32,104 bases of DNA from contig JAVERC010000040.1 of assembly GCA_034007295.1 (NCBI GenBank), forward strand, positions 1 through 32,104, in the 5' to 3' direction. This document shows positions 1 to 6,107 of the stretch, one piece after another. The position numbers were made by a program, and so were the translations under genes. The DNA comes from JACKCP01 sp034007295. Its GTDB lineage: Bacteria; Desulfobacterota; Desulfobacteria; Desulfobacterales; JACKCP01. The notes beneath the pieces are model-generated. The model was not told the DNA's origin, did not search any database, and saw nothing but the letters and a program-made list of their open reading frames with translations. Each line of letters opens with the position of its first letter. Position 1 is the first letter of the stretch.

Positions 1-25
1 GCTACAAAAGGCTGAAACTGTTGAA

Positions 26-133
26 GTCTTAATCCTCTCGAAGCGAGGCTTATTTCTGACAAAAACTCTTCTTTTCATAATTGTAGCAGGCAATTTATGT
101 CTTAATCCTCTCGAAGCGAGGCTTATTTCTGAC
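26..133 (+). CRISPR. End of a CRISPR array (two repeats, one full spacer)
   Basis: Two identical 35-nt repeats lie at 26-60 and 99-133, separated by a 38-nt spacer (61-98). Positions 1-25 are the end of another spacer, so the array continues to the left. Each repeat begins GTCTTAATCC and ends TTATTTCTGAC, and contains a small stem, CTCG-AAG-CGAG. The repeat resembles those that start GTTTCAATCC and end in GAC, which suggests transcription left to right and makes this the leader-distal end. No degenerate terminal repeat is seen and no cas gene lies in the window, so the type cannot be assigned. Two repeats are a small sample, but the identical copies, the correct spacing and the unrelated spacer are characteristic. 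Confidence 0.88.
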
Positions 134-455
134 TCCCACCCTCTGTATACCTTTATTGATAAGGGTTTTCAAGGCTAAAATGAGGCACCCCCCTGATTTT
201 TGGCTCCCGTGTAATTTTTACACACCCTTAAAATTGTCAAAATTAAAACAACTATTTGAAATTATTATAAAAAGTTAGGGATGAGGTGGATTTTAGCTTG
301 TAATTAATATAACTGCCTGATTTTATTGCAGATTTTAAAAAACAAAACAAGCTTTTTTTACAAGCCAAAATCCACCTCACTACTTTTTGAATAACTATCT
401 GATTTTAAAGACTTTTTTGAATTGGATTTCAATATTTGAATGTCACAGAGCAAAT
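134..455. other. Intergenic region between CRISPR array and the minus-strand operon
   Basis: This 322-bp stretch has no convincing gene. It holds a short palindrome at 209-223 (GTGTAA, 3-nt loop, TTACAC), a long imperfect inverted repeat at about 269-388, and a 16-nt near-direct repeat (310-325 and 392-407, differing at two positions). The array and the operon point towards each other, so transcription termination from both sides should occur here. Confidence 0.6.
269..388. repeat. Long imperfect inverted repeat
   Basis: The left arm (about 269-303) and right arm (about 357-388) are reverse complements across roughly 30 nt. The core TGAGGTGGATTTT-GCTTGTAA matches with one internal mismatch, and the outer AAAAAGT is shared after a short indel. 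The arms enclose about 54 nt. It could fold as a large stem-loop at the junction of the CRISPR array and the sigma operon, act as a terminator, or be a remnant of a small mobile element. Its sequence is unrelated to the dispersed repeat family elsewhere in the window. Confidence 0.65.
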
Positions 456-2543
456 TTATCTATAGGAAAAAGGAAAATATTTCTCTTTGTTTTCCCTTAT
501 AATTTTTAAAATTTCAATTGTTTTTTTATCAGAAAATAAATCCTGAAAATGAAGATAAGCAAGTTTTAAAGCAGAATTTTTCACTTCTTCGATAATTTTC
601 TCAGGATTAAATGAATAATTTTCAATAAATATAAGTTCACATAACCCTAAAAGTGCCATAACTCTTATGGAATCTCCATTAGTTTTATCCATGCATATTT
701 TTATACTGATTTGAAACAAATTTTTGGCACTTTCAAAATCTTTGAATAAAACAGCCAGTAACCCCATATTGTAAAACCAGAGCTGTGAAGGGTGGTATTT
801 GCTTATTTTTGCAGGATATATTTTTTTATATTTTTCAAAATATATTTTTCCATATTCCATATTCTTAGTTCTGGCTAAAAAAGCAACACAAAGAAAATGT
901 CCCCATTGATCAAAATCTGAGTTTAATGCCTGCTCAAGATTGCTGGAGTTTGTATATTTTAAAAAATATTTTTTTGCTTCATCAAAATTTTTGGCATCTA
1001 AATATGCAAAACAAAGGTAATTGTACTGCCTTTTAATATCTTCGCTGAATTTAAAATTATAAAGATTTGCTTCACCGCCAAAATATTTTATTGCTTTAAG
1101 AGCATATTCTTTTGTCTGATTTATATATTTTTTTCCGCAAAAACCATAATTTTGTGCAATTGTTCCGCATAAAGCTCCAGCTGTATCATCAGCAGCTCCA
1201 GGAATAAATTCGCATTCTTCCCTGAAATTATCTTCAAGTTTTTTTAAATAATTTTTAATAATAAGCGGGATTTCTGGATTAAATATATATTTGTCATGGT
1301 GTGAATTTATAAGACAATGGTTGGAAAACCAGATAATTGCAGTTCTGCCTTTTTTGGTTTTTCTTGCTTTATCAATATATGATTCTGCTTTTGCAATCCA
1401 ATTATTGTTTTGTGAAGGAATTCCTTTTTTAGAAATAGTAAGGCCGGCAATTGAAAAAAATAAAAATACAAGATCAAAAAATGGAGATTTTAAAAGAATG
1501 TCTTCATGTTTTTCAAAAAATAAAATTATTTCAAATGCCTTTTCAGGGTCTGTGTTTGATGTTTTTATAAAATTTTTTATAAAATTAGAAAATAATGGTC
1601 CGCTTAAAACAATTTTTTCAAATATTTGTTTTTCATCAGATTTTTCTAAAAAAACTTTTAAAATATTTGTCGGAACAGAATTAAAATTATTTGAAACTGC
1701 CTCGCATGGAAAAGAAATAAAATTCATATAATTTTTTGAAAAACCTTTTTGAGATGCAAACAAAAAAATTTTTTCTGCTTCTTTTATGTCAGATGCAGGA
1801 AGAACTTTTAAATCTTTTGAAAGGTTTGGGTTATTAAAATAATTGATTTGCGGAACCATAAAAAAATTATAGTTTTCATTTATTACAGCCTGCATTTTTT
1901 TGTTTAAATCTTTTGTATTGCAAAGTTCTCCATTTAAATCCAATACGCCTGAACATATAATATTATTGTTATATTCAATTTGATTATGAATACAAAAAAA
2001 AGCCAGGTAAAATGATAGAGATGCTGATTTACCACTTAAAACAGAATTTAATTTTAAAGCCTCTATAAAAAAAGATTTTTCAGTTTTTAAAAGATTAAAT
2101 GAATTTAAAACTGAATCTTTAAAGTCATTTGAGCTGTTATTTTTTAAATAATTTCCAAATACAATTTTTTGCTCTGATATAATCTCTGAAACAAAAAAAT
2201 GAATAATTTCATTATGTTTTTCATTTACAAATATACAGGGAACAAAAATATTTTTATCAATAAATTTAAAATCATATGAAAAATTAATTTTAAAATAAGA
2301 ATCAAGAAAAGAATAATTGCTTTTTTCAGGTAAATTTAAGTATTCAAATAAAACATGATTTAAAAAAAGATTTTGAAGATTTTTATCAAACCTGAACATG
2401 GATAAATATTTATCAAAAATGTTTTTATCAAATTCAGGTTCAATTAATTTAAAATTTGGGTTTTCAAGAAGTTTTATAAGATCTTTTAATCTTGATTTTG
2501 TTTTGAGGCAAAAATCAATTTTTTTTAGATTTGAACTTTTCAT
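456..2543 (-). CDS. Lon-protease-like domain plus TPR-like helical repeat protein
   Basis: This 695-residue protein is not a recognised named family. Residues about 118-260 resemble the C-terminal proteolytic domain of Lon (S16). SGKSAS (170-175) sits where Lon has the Gly-Pro-Ser-Ala-Gly active site. Then come SGVLDLNGEL and an Asn-Tyr-Asn-Phe-Phe-Met-Val-Pro segment, with Lon-like spacing. In an ungapped alignment the catalytic Lys position is Asn214, with Lys215 and Lys216 beside it, so activity is uncertain. Residues about 480-640 are helical and TPR-like. There is no signal peptide or clear membrane segment. The ATG at 2543 lies 11 nt after the upstream stop and is preferred over an upstream TTG (2582) that overlaps that gene. 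It is the last gene of a three-gene operon after an anti-sigma-like and a sigma-like gene, so I infer a role in releasing or tuning that sigma factor. The gene is rich in Lys, Asn, Phe and Ile codons. Confidence 0.7.
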   Translation of the reverse strand: MKSSNLKKIDFCLKTKSRLKDLIKLLENPNFKLIEPEFDKNIFDKYLSMFRFDKNLQNLFLNHVLFEYLNLPEKSNYSFLDSYFKINFSYDFKFIDKNIFVPCIFVNEKHNEIIHFFVSEIISEQKIVFGNYLKNNSSNDFKDSVLNSFNLLKTEKSFFIEALKLNSVLSGKSASLSFYLAFFCIHNQIEYNNNIICSGVLDLNGELCNTKDLNKKMQAVINENYNFFMVPQINYFNNPNLSKDLKVLPASDIKEAEKIFLFASQKGFSKNYMNFISFPCEAVSNNFNSVPTNILKVFLEKSDEKQIFEKIVLSGPLFSNFIKNFIKTSNTDPEKAFEIILFFEKHEDILLKSPFFDLVFLFFSIAGLTISKKGIPSQNNNWIAKAESYIDKARKTKKGRTAIIWFSNHCLINSHHDKYIFNPEIPLIIKNYLKKLEDNFREECEFIPGAADDTAGALCGTIAQNYGFCGKKYINQTKEYALKAIKYFGGEANLYNFKFSEDIKRQYNYLCFAYLDAKNFDEAKKYFLKYTNSSNLEQALNSDFDQWGHFLCVAFLARTKNMEYGKIYFEKYKKIYPAKISKYHPSQLWFYNMGLLAVLFKDFESAKNLFQISIKICMDKTNGDSIRVMALLGLCELIFIENYSFNPEKIIEEVKNSALKLAYLHFQDLFSDKKTIEILKIIRENKEKYFPFSYR

Positions 2544-2554
2544 AATAAATTTAT

Positions 2555-3640
2555 CTAAACCCTGTACCAGTTGAAAAACCAAATGTTTTTACCTTTTGAA
2601 AATGTAAATTTAGCCTGAAAAATATTTGTTTCATCATCAAAATCAGCTTGAATTGATTCAAATGTTTTGCCGGTATTTGTCTGGAGCAGAGCATTGCTTC
2701 CTGAATATAAAAGGTGATTTTCAGGTGCTTTTGCAATTCCTGAAATAATTCTTGAATCATTATCAATAAAATCTTCTTCAGCTTTTGCGTCCTCAACTTG
2801 AATGACATCCTTTATTTCATTGTTTTCAACTATTACAGAATAAAAATACAAATTAATATTTTCAGATGCTCCGTGAACAGGGACTTTATTTAATGAGGCT
2901 GCAATTTCTCTTATTAGAAGTTCTGGCTGCTTAAAAAGATATTCATTAAATTCAAATCCATTTGAAATTAAATTTTGTGCCTTATTTTTTATGGCATTTG
3001 CAAGTAAAAAAGCAGGGGAGGAAGAAAAGTTAGAAGCAGAAAATGTTTCTAAATTTCTAAATATTTTCACTTCTTCCATATTTTTGTTTTTAAAGGTTTT
3101 TTTTGACCAGAAAGGAATTTTCCCAAAATCAAGGAACAAGTCAATATCTTTTTTAAATTCACTTAAATCACAAATTGAATGGGAAAAAAGGGTTTTGTGT
3201 ATTTTGAGTTTATTCCAGCCTTCTATTATATAAGGTATAAATTCTGAAATTGAATCCGGAATATAAAGATCTTTTTCAGAAAAAAGCTCAGTAACCGGAG
3301 AAACAAGAAAACATTCAAAAAAATCATTTTTTTCTTTTTGCACATATACCAATGGAGGATTAAGGTAAAAATTGTTTTTCCATTTTCCAAGCTCACTTTT
3401 TAAAACCCCTATATGATTTTCTTTTACTTTGGGGAGGTTTTCTTCTGTTTTTAATTTTAGAGCTATATCGTAAAAAGGGTCAGGGGTTCTGCCTGTACAT
3501 AAAGGACAGGTTTTAAGGTGATTTTCAACCTTTGCTTTAAAATATGGATCTCTTATGGTTTCCTCATCAGGACAAAATCTTAATTCAACTGTTTCTTTGA
3601 GGTAGATATTTTTTTTAATTTTATTGTAATCTATTTTCAT
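2555..3640 (-). CDS. Zinc-finger (zf-HC2-like) putative anti-sigma factor
   Basis: This 361-residue soluble protein has an N-terminal C23-x17-H41-x3-C45-x2-C48 pattern, the arrangement of the zf-HC2 zinc finger of anti-sigma factors. The remaining 300 or so residues match nothing I recognise. They contain a mixed alpha/beta region and a C-terminal part rich in acidic residues ending in Trp-Phe-Phe-Asn-Trp-Tyr. No transmembrane segment is seen, unlike many membrane anti-sigmas, which suggests that any signal is cytoplasmic. The gene follows the sigma-like gene by 61 nt and precedes the Lon/TPR-like gene by 11 nt. The simplest reading is a sigma inhibitor whose long C-terminus could be the sensed or cleaved part. 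The zinc motif is visible; the anti-sigma role is inferred from motif and operon position. Confidence 0.68.
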   Translation of the reverse strand: MKIDYNKIKKNIYLKETVELRFCPDEETIRDPYFKAKVENHLKTCPLCTGRTPDPFYDIALKLKTEENLPKVKENHIGVLKSELGKWKNNFYLNPPLVYVQKEKNDFFECFLVSPVTELFSEKDLYIPDSISEFIPYIIEGWNKLKIHKTLFSHSICDLSEFKKDIDLFLDFGKIPFWSKKTFKNKNMEEVKIFRNLETFSASNFSSSPAFLLANAIKNKAQNLISNGFEFNEYLFKQPELLIREIAASLNKVPVHGASENINLYFYSVIVENNEIKDVIQVEDAKAEEDFIDNDSRIISGIAKAPENHLLYSGSNALLQTNTGKTFESIQADFDDETNIFQAKFTFSKGKNIWFFNWYRV

Positions 3641-3701
3641 TTTTATTTTTTCCGTTTTTATTTTTTATTAACGGTTTTTTTTATTCCGATTTCAAAATAA
3701 T

Positions 3702-4613
3702 TTAATCTTTATCAAGAAGGTTTTTTATTTCATAGATTATTTCAGAGTCTTCATCAGTTATTTGATTTTTTGTAAAAGTAATTTTTAGTTTATCCATAAT
3801 TTTGTCTTTAAAATGTGTAAATCCAGATGGTGAAGCATATCCAAGTTCTTTTGAAAGTTTTGATTTGCTTGTTCCAAAAAAAATACATTTTAAAACTTTT
3901 TTTTCTTTTTCATCAAATTCACAAAGAATGTTTTGAGAAATATCTTTAAAATCCTCTGAAATAACAGAAACTGGATTTGAGTCTTTGATTTCATTTATCA
4001 TTTCATCTGTTGAAACAAAGTTAGGTTCAAACATATTATTTGAAAAAATCCATAAATTAAAATCATCTGCTTTTACAGCTGTTTCTTTTTTTTTATGTCC
4101 AAATTTTTCAACTTCATCCATAAAATGAAAAAAAAGAGCCTTTAAATTTTTTTTCTTTGAAATCAGGGTTTCATTTCTGAAATCATTTTCTTCTGGATAA
4201 TAAATATCATCAAAATCAATTAAATTTTTATTGAGAAAATTTGTCGGATTTTTTGAAAGGGAAAAATATACGGAGTTTTTGTAAATCTCTGAAACAATTT
4301 CATCTGATTTTTTAAAATCATCAATAATTTTTTTTCTTAAATATGAAAAAAAATCATTGTTTTTTGTTCTTTCCTTGTCTTTTAAATGGTTTATAAAAGC
4401 TTTTTTTAAGTATTTTTCTTTATTTGGCAGGTTTGCAAGTTTTATGGATAAAGTGTCTTTATTTTCCAGATAATATTCAGCAAGGTCAGATATTAATTCT
4501 GCAATTATTTCCTCTTTTTTTTTATTTTTAAATCTGCGGAAAATTCTTTTGTTGGCGTTTATTTCTTTTGCTGTTTCAATTGCTGCCTTTTCTATTAATT
4601 CGTGCATAAGCAT
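3702..4613 (-). CDS. Divergent sigma-70 family (ECF-like) sigma factor
   Basis: This 303-residue protein is the first gene of the minus-strand operon. Residues about 35-100 resemble sigma region 2, with the helix Tyr-Leu-Lys-Lys-Ala-Phe-Ile-Asn-His-Leu-Lys-Asp-Lys-Glu-Arg. Residues about 235-290 look like region 4: an Asp-Glu-Lys-Glu-Lys-Lys-Val-Leu helix, then the helix-turn-helix SKLSKELGYASPSGFTHFKD. The linker of more than 100 residues is longer than in a typical ECF factor (about 190 residues), so it is an atypical member. Two in-frame ATGs (4613 and 4607) are possible; AAAGAAAT precedes the first. A 43-bp miniature repeat lies 13 nt upstream of the start, in the likely promoter zone. 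A general region-4-like DNA-binding protein is the main alternative. Confidence 0.62.
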   Translation of the reverse strand: MLMHELIEKAAIETAKEINANKRIFRRFKNKKKEEIIAELISDLAEYYLENKDTLSIKLANLPNKEKYLKKAFINHLKDKERTKNNDFFSYLRKKIIDDFKKSDEIVSEIYKNSVYFSLSKNPTNFLNKNLIDFDDIYYPEENDFRNETLISKKKNLKALFFHFMDEVEKFGHKKKETAVKADDFNLWIFSNNMFEPNFVSTDEMINEIKDSNPVSVISEDFKDISQNILCEFDEKEKKVLKCIFFGTSKSKLSKELGYASPSGFTHFKDKIMDKLKITFTKNQITDEDSEIIYEIKNLLDKD

Positions 4614-4625
4614 ATTTCTTTTTAA

Positions 4626-4668
4626 TTAGTGGCTGAATGAAAAAAATTGAGCTTTGGTCAATCTTTAA
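4626..4668 (+). repeat. Miniature, internally deleted copy of the dispersed repeat
   Basis: TTAGTGGCTGAATGAAAA matches the left terminus of the dispersed family, and GCTTTGGTCAATCTTTAA matches its right terminus (consensus GTTTTCGGCCAATCACTAA). Only a few bases lie between them, so the roughly 110-bp interior is missing. It lies 13 nt upstream of the sigma-like gene start. Confidence 0.5.
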
Positions 4669-4743
4669 GTAAATATTTTTATTTTTATTAGTAAAAATTA
4701 AAGATGTAAATAAATAATAATTTTTTGTTGTTTTTTAAGGTAT

Positions 4744-4787
4744 TTTACTCAGTTTTCTGGCTTTGAGAAGCTGGAAAACTGAGTAAA
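4744..4787. repeat. 18-bp stem hairpin between divergent genes
   Basis: The arms 4744-4761 and 4770-4787 pair over 18 positions with two mismatches around an 8-nt loop. The outer TTTACTCAGTTTTC is perfect. It is not followed by a clear T-tract and lies between divergent starts, so it is more likely a regulatory or mobile-element palindrome than a terminator. Confidence 0.6.
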
Positions 4788-4814
4788 TAATTATTCAATT
4801 GTAGTTAATTTAAA

Positions 4815-4961
4815 GAATGATTGGCCGAAAACGAGAATTTTTTGTTCAGTTCAAGGAAGATGAAAAATTTAACCTTTAGATACATTGAGTATTTTGAGGA
4901 TTAAATTTTGAATCTGACTTAAGAATGGACAAAAAAGGCAGTTTTCGTTCAGCAACTAATT
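4815..4961 (-). repeat. Dispersed MITE-like repeat, copy 1
   Basis: A near-full copy of the roughly 150-bp family, in reverse orientation. It starts GATTGGCCGAAAACGAGAA and ends CGTTTTCGTTCAGCAACTAA. The conserved interior (GAGTATTTTGAGGATTAAA) is intact. The termini form an imperfect inverted repeat sharing TTAG and CGAAAACG. Confidence 0.85.
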
Positions 4962-5039
4962 AATAAAGAATTATTGAAAAAAAATAATTAAAAATATAGA
5001 GATTTAAAAATTTAAAAAATTGTTGTATTTTTTTTGGTT

Positions 5040-5069
5040 TTGAAAGGGTTTGATTTAAAAGTTTATAAT
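5040..5069 (+). promoter_or_regulatory. Candidate sigma-70 promoter for the sugar-phosphate transferase gene
   Basis: TTGAAA (5040-5045), an 18-nt spacer and a perfect TATAAT (5064-5069) lie 34 nt before the ATG at 5104. In such AT-rich DNA chance matches are common, but the exact -10 and good spacing make this plausible. Confidence 0.5.
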
Positions 5070-5103
5070 CCTTGTTTAATTTTAATGGTAAGGCCTAATA
5101 TTT

Positions 5104-6087
5104 ATGGAATTGTCGATTTTTATGATTTGTATTTTTGTACCTTTATTTTTTGGAATTTTGGGTGCTTTTTTTATAAAAAGATTTGGATACAAACTAGGAC
5201 TGATTGATACAGCAGGGGAAAGAAGTTCCCATGAAGGAAAAATACCCAAAGCTGGAGGAATTGGTATAGTTATTTCATTTGTGGTTTGTTCGCTGTATTT
5301 AAAAATTCCTTATTTTTTTTTGATTCCAGCAGTCTTTTTATCCTTTATAAGTTTTTGCAATGATTTAAGGGAAATAAAACCAAAATATCGATTATTAATT
5401 CATTTTTTTTGCAGTTTTGTGTTTTTAATTGGATTTATTTTTTTTTCTGGAACCTGTTTTTTCTCAAATTTTTGGTTTATTCCCATATTAGCTGTTTTTA
5501 TTGCAGGGACTGCCAATTTTTATAATTTCATGGATGGAATAAACGGAATTGCCGCAATAACTGGTGTTGTGGCCTTCTTTTTTTTGGGGATTTATTCTTA
5601 TATTTTTGGATTTCAAACTGGATATACACTTTTATTTTTTTCCATAATGTTTTCATATCTTGGTTTTTTACCCTTTAATATTCCTCGTGCAAGTGTTTTT
5701 ATGGGAGATGTTGGAAGTATTTTTTCAGGGTTTATATTTGCATGTTCTTCAATTTTATTATCTGAAAATTTAACTGATTTTTTTTGTATCTGCGGATTTA
5801 TTTTTCTTTTTTATGCAGATGAACTTAGTACAATGTTTATTCGGTTAAAAGAAAAAGAATCTCTTGTTAAACCCCACAGAAAACATTTATATCAGGTACT
5901 TGTAAATGAGCTTGGTTTCAGTCATTTTAAAATTTCTTTTTTCTTTGGTATAATTCAGTTTATTATTTCTGTTTTAATTATAAATATTAAGGTTTATGGT
6001 ATTTTTTATATCCTGATTTTTTATTTATTTATTTTTGTAATTTTTTGTTTTTATTCTTTTAAGATAAGAAAAAAAGCAAAGAGTTAA
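5104..6087 (+). CDS. WecA/MraY-type undecaprenyl-phosphate sugar-phosphate transferase
   Basis: This integral membrane enzyme of glycosyltransferase family 4 moves a sugar-1-phosphate from a UDP-sugar to undecaprenyl phosphate, the first step of O-antigen or other polysaccharide assembly. The 327 residues are mostly hydrophobic helices. Family motifs visible are SSHEGKIPKAGGIGI (41-55), the Asp-containing loop CNDLREIKPKYRLLIH (85-100), NFYNFMDGING (138-148), FMGDVGS (199-205) and the basic loop PHRKHLYQ (257-264). A WecA-like role is favoured over MraY because the gene is not in a peptidoglycan cluster. The ATG follows TAAGG. The DegT aminotransferase gene begins 20 nt downstream, so the two probably act in one surface-polysaccharide pathway. 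The exact sugar is unknown. Confidence 0.85.
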   Translation: MELSIFMICIFVPLFFGILGAFFIKRFGYKLGLIDTAGERSSHEGKIPKAGGIGIVISFVVCSLYLKIPYFFLIPAVFLSFISFCNDLREIKPKYRLLIHFFCSFVFLIGFIFFSGTCFFSNFWFIPILAVFIAGTANFYNFMDGINGIAAITGVVAFFFLGIYSYIFGFQTGYTLLFFSIMFSYLGFLPFNIPRASVFMGDVGSIFSGFIFACSSILLSENLTDFFCICGFIFLFYADELSTMFIRLKEKESLVKPHRKHLYQVLVNELGFSHFKISFFFGIIQFIISVLIINIKVYGIFYILIFYLFIFVIFCFYSFKIRKKAKS

Positions 6088-6107
6088 GATTAAAGCGGAG
6101 GTGAAAA

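Larger units (their letters stand above)
4614..5103. other. Divergent intergenic region packed with repeats
   Basis: This 490-bp region separates the sigma operon (leftwards) from the sugar transferase gene (rightwards). It contains a 43-bp miniature repeat (4626-4668), a strong hairpin (4744-4787), a full-length dispersed repeat (4815-4961) and a promoter for the rightward gene near 5040-5069. I see no coding gene. I could not identify the sigma operon's own promoter with confidence. Confidence 0.7.

Noticed and set aside
134..455. A CRISPR leader to the right of the array
   Set aside because: Repeat orientation (5' GTCTTAATCC, 3' GAC) suggests the leader is on the left, outside the window; this region shows only inverted repeats.
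2544..2582. TTG start giving a 708-residue Lon/TPR-like protein
   Set aside because: It lies inside the upstream gene and adds 13 residues of no family similarity; the ATG at 2543 follows the upstream stop by 11 nt.
456..4613. Calling the left operon a CalpL/CalpT/CalpS or Craspase system
   Set aside because: No SAVED, CHAT, Csx30 or Cas10 features are visible, and no cas genes are in the window; only the general sigma/anti-sigma/protease logic is shared.
4744..4787. Hairpin read as an intrinsic terminator
   Set aside because: The flanking genes diverge and no good T-tract follows on either strand.
4921..4964. A 12-codon peptide frame (ATGGACAAAAAAGG...) in the dispersed repeats
   Set aside because: It recurs in several copies only because the DNA is repeated; the ATG is lost in copy 7 and the frame is altered in copy 6, and no ribosome binding site is seen.
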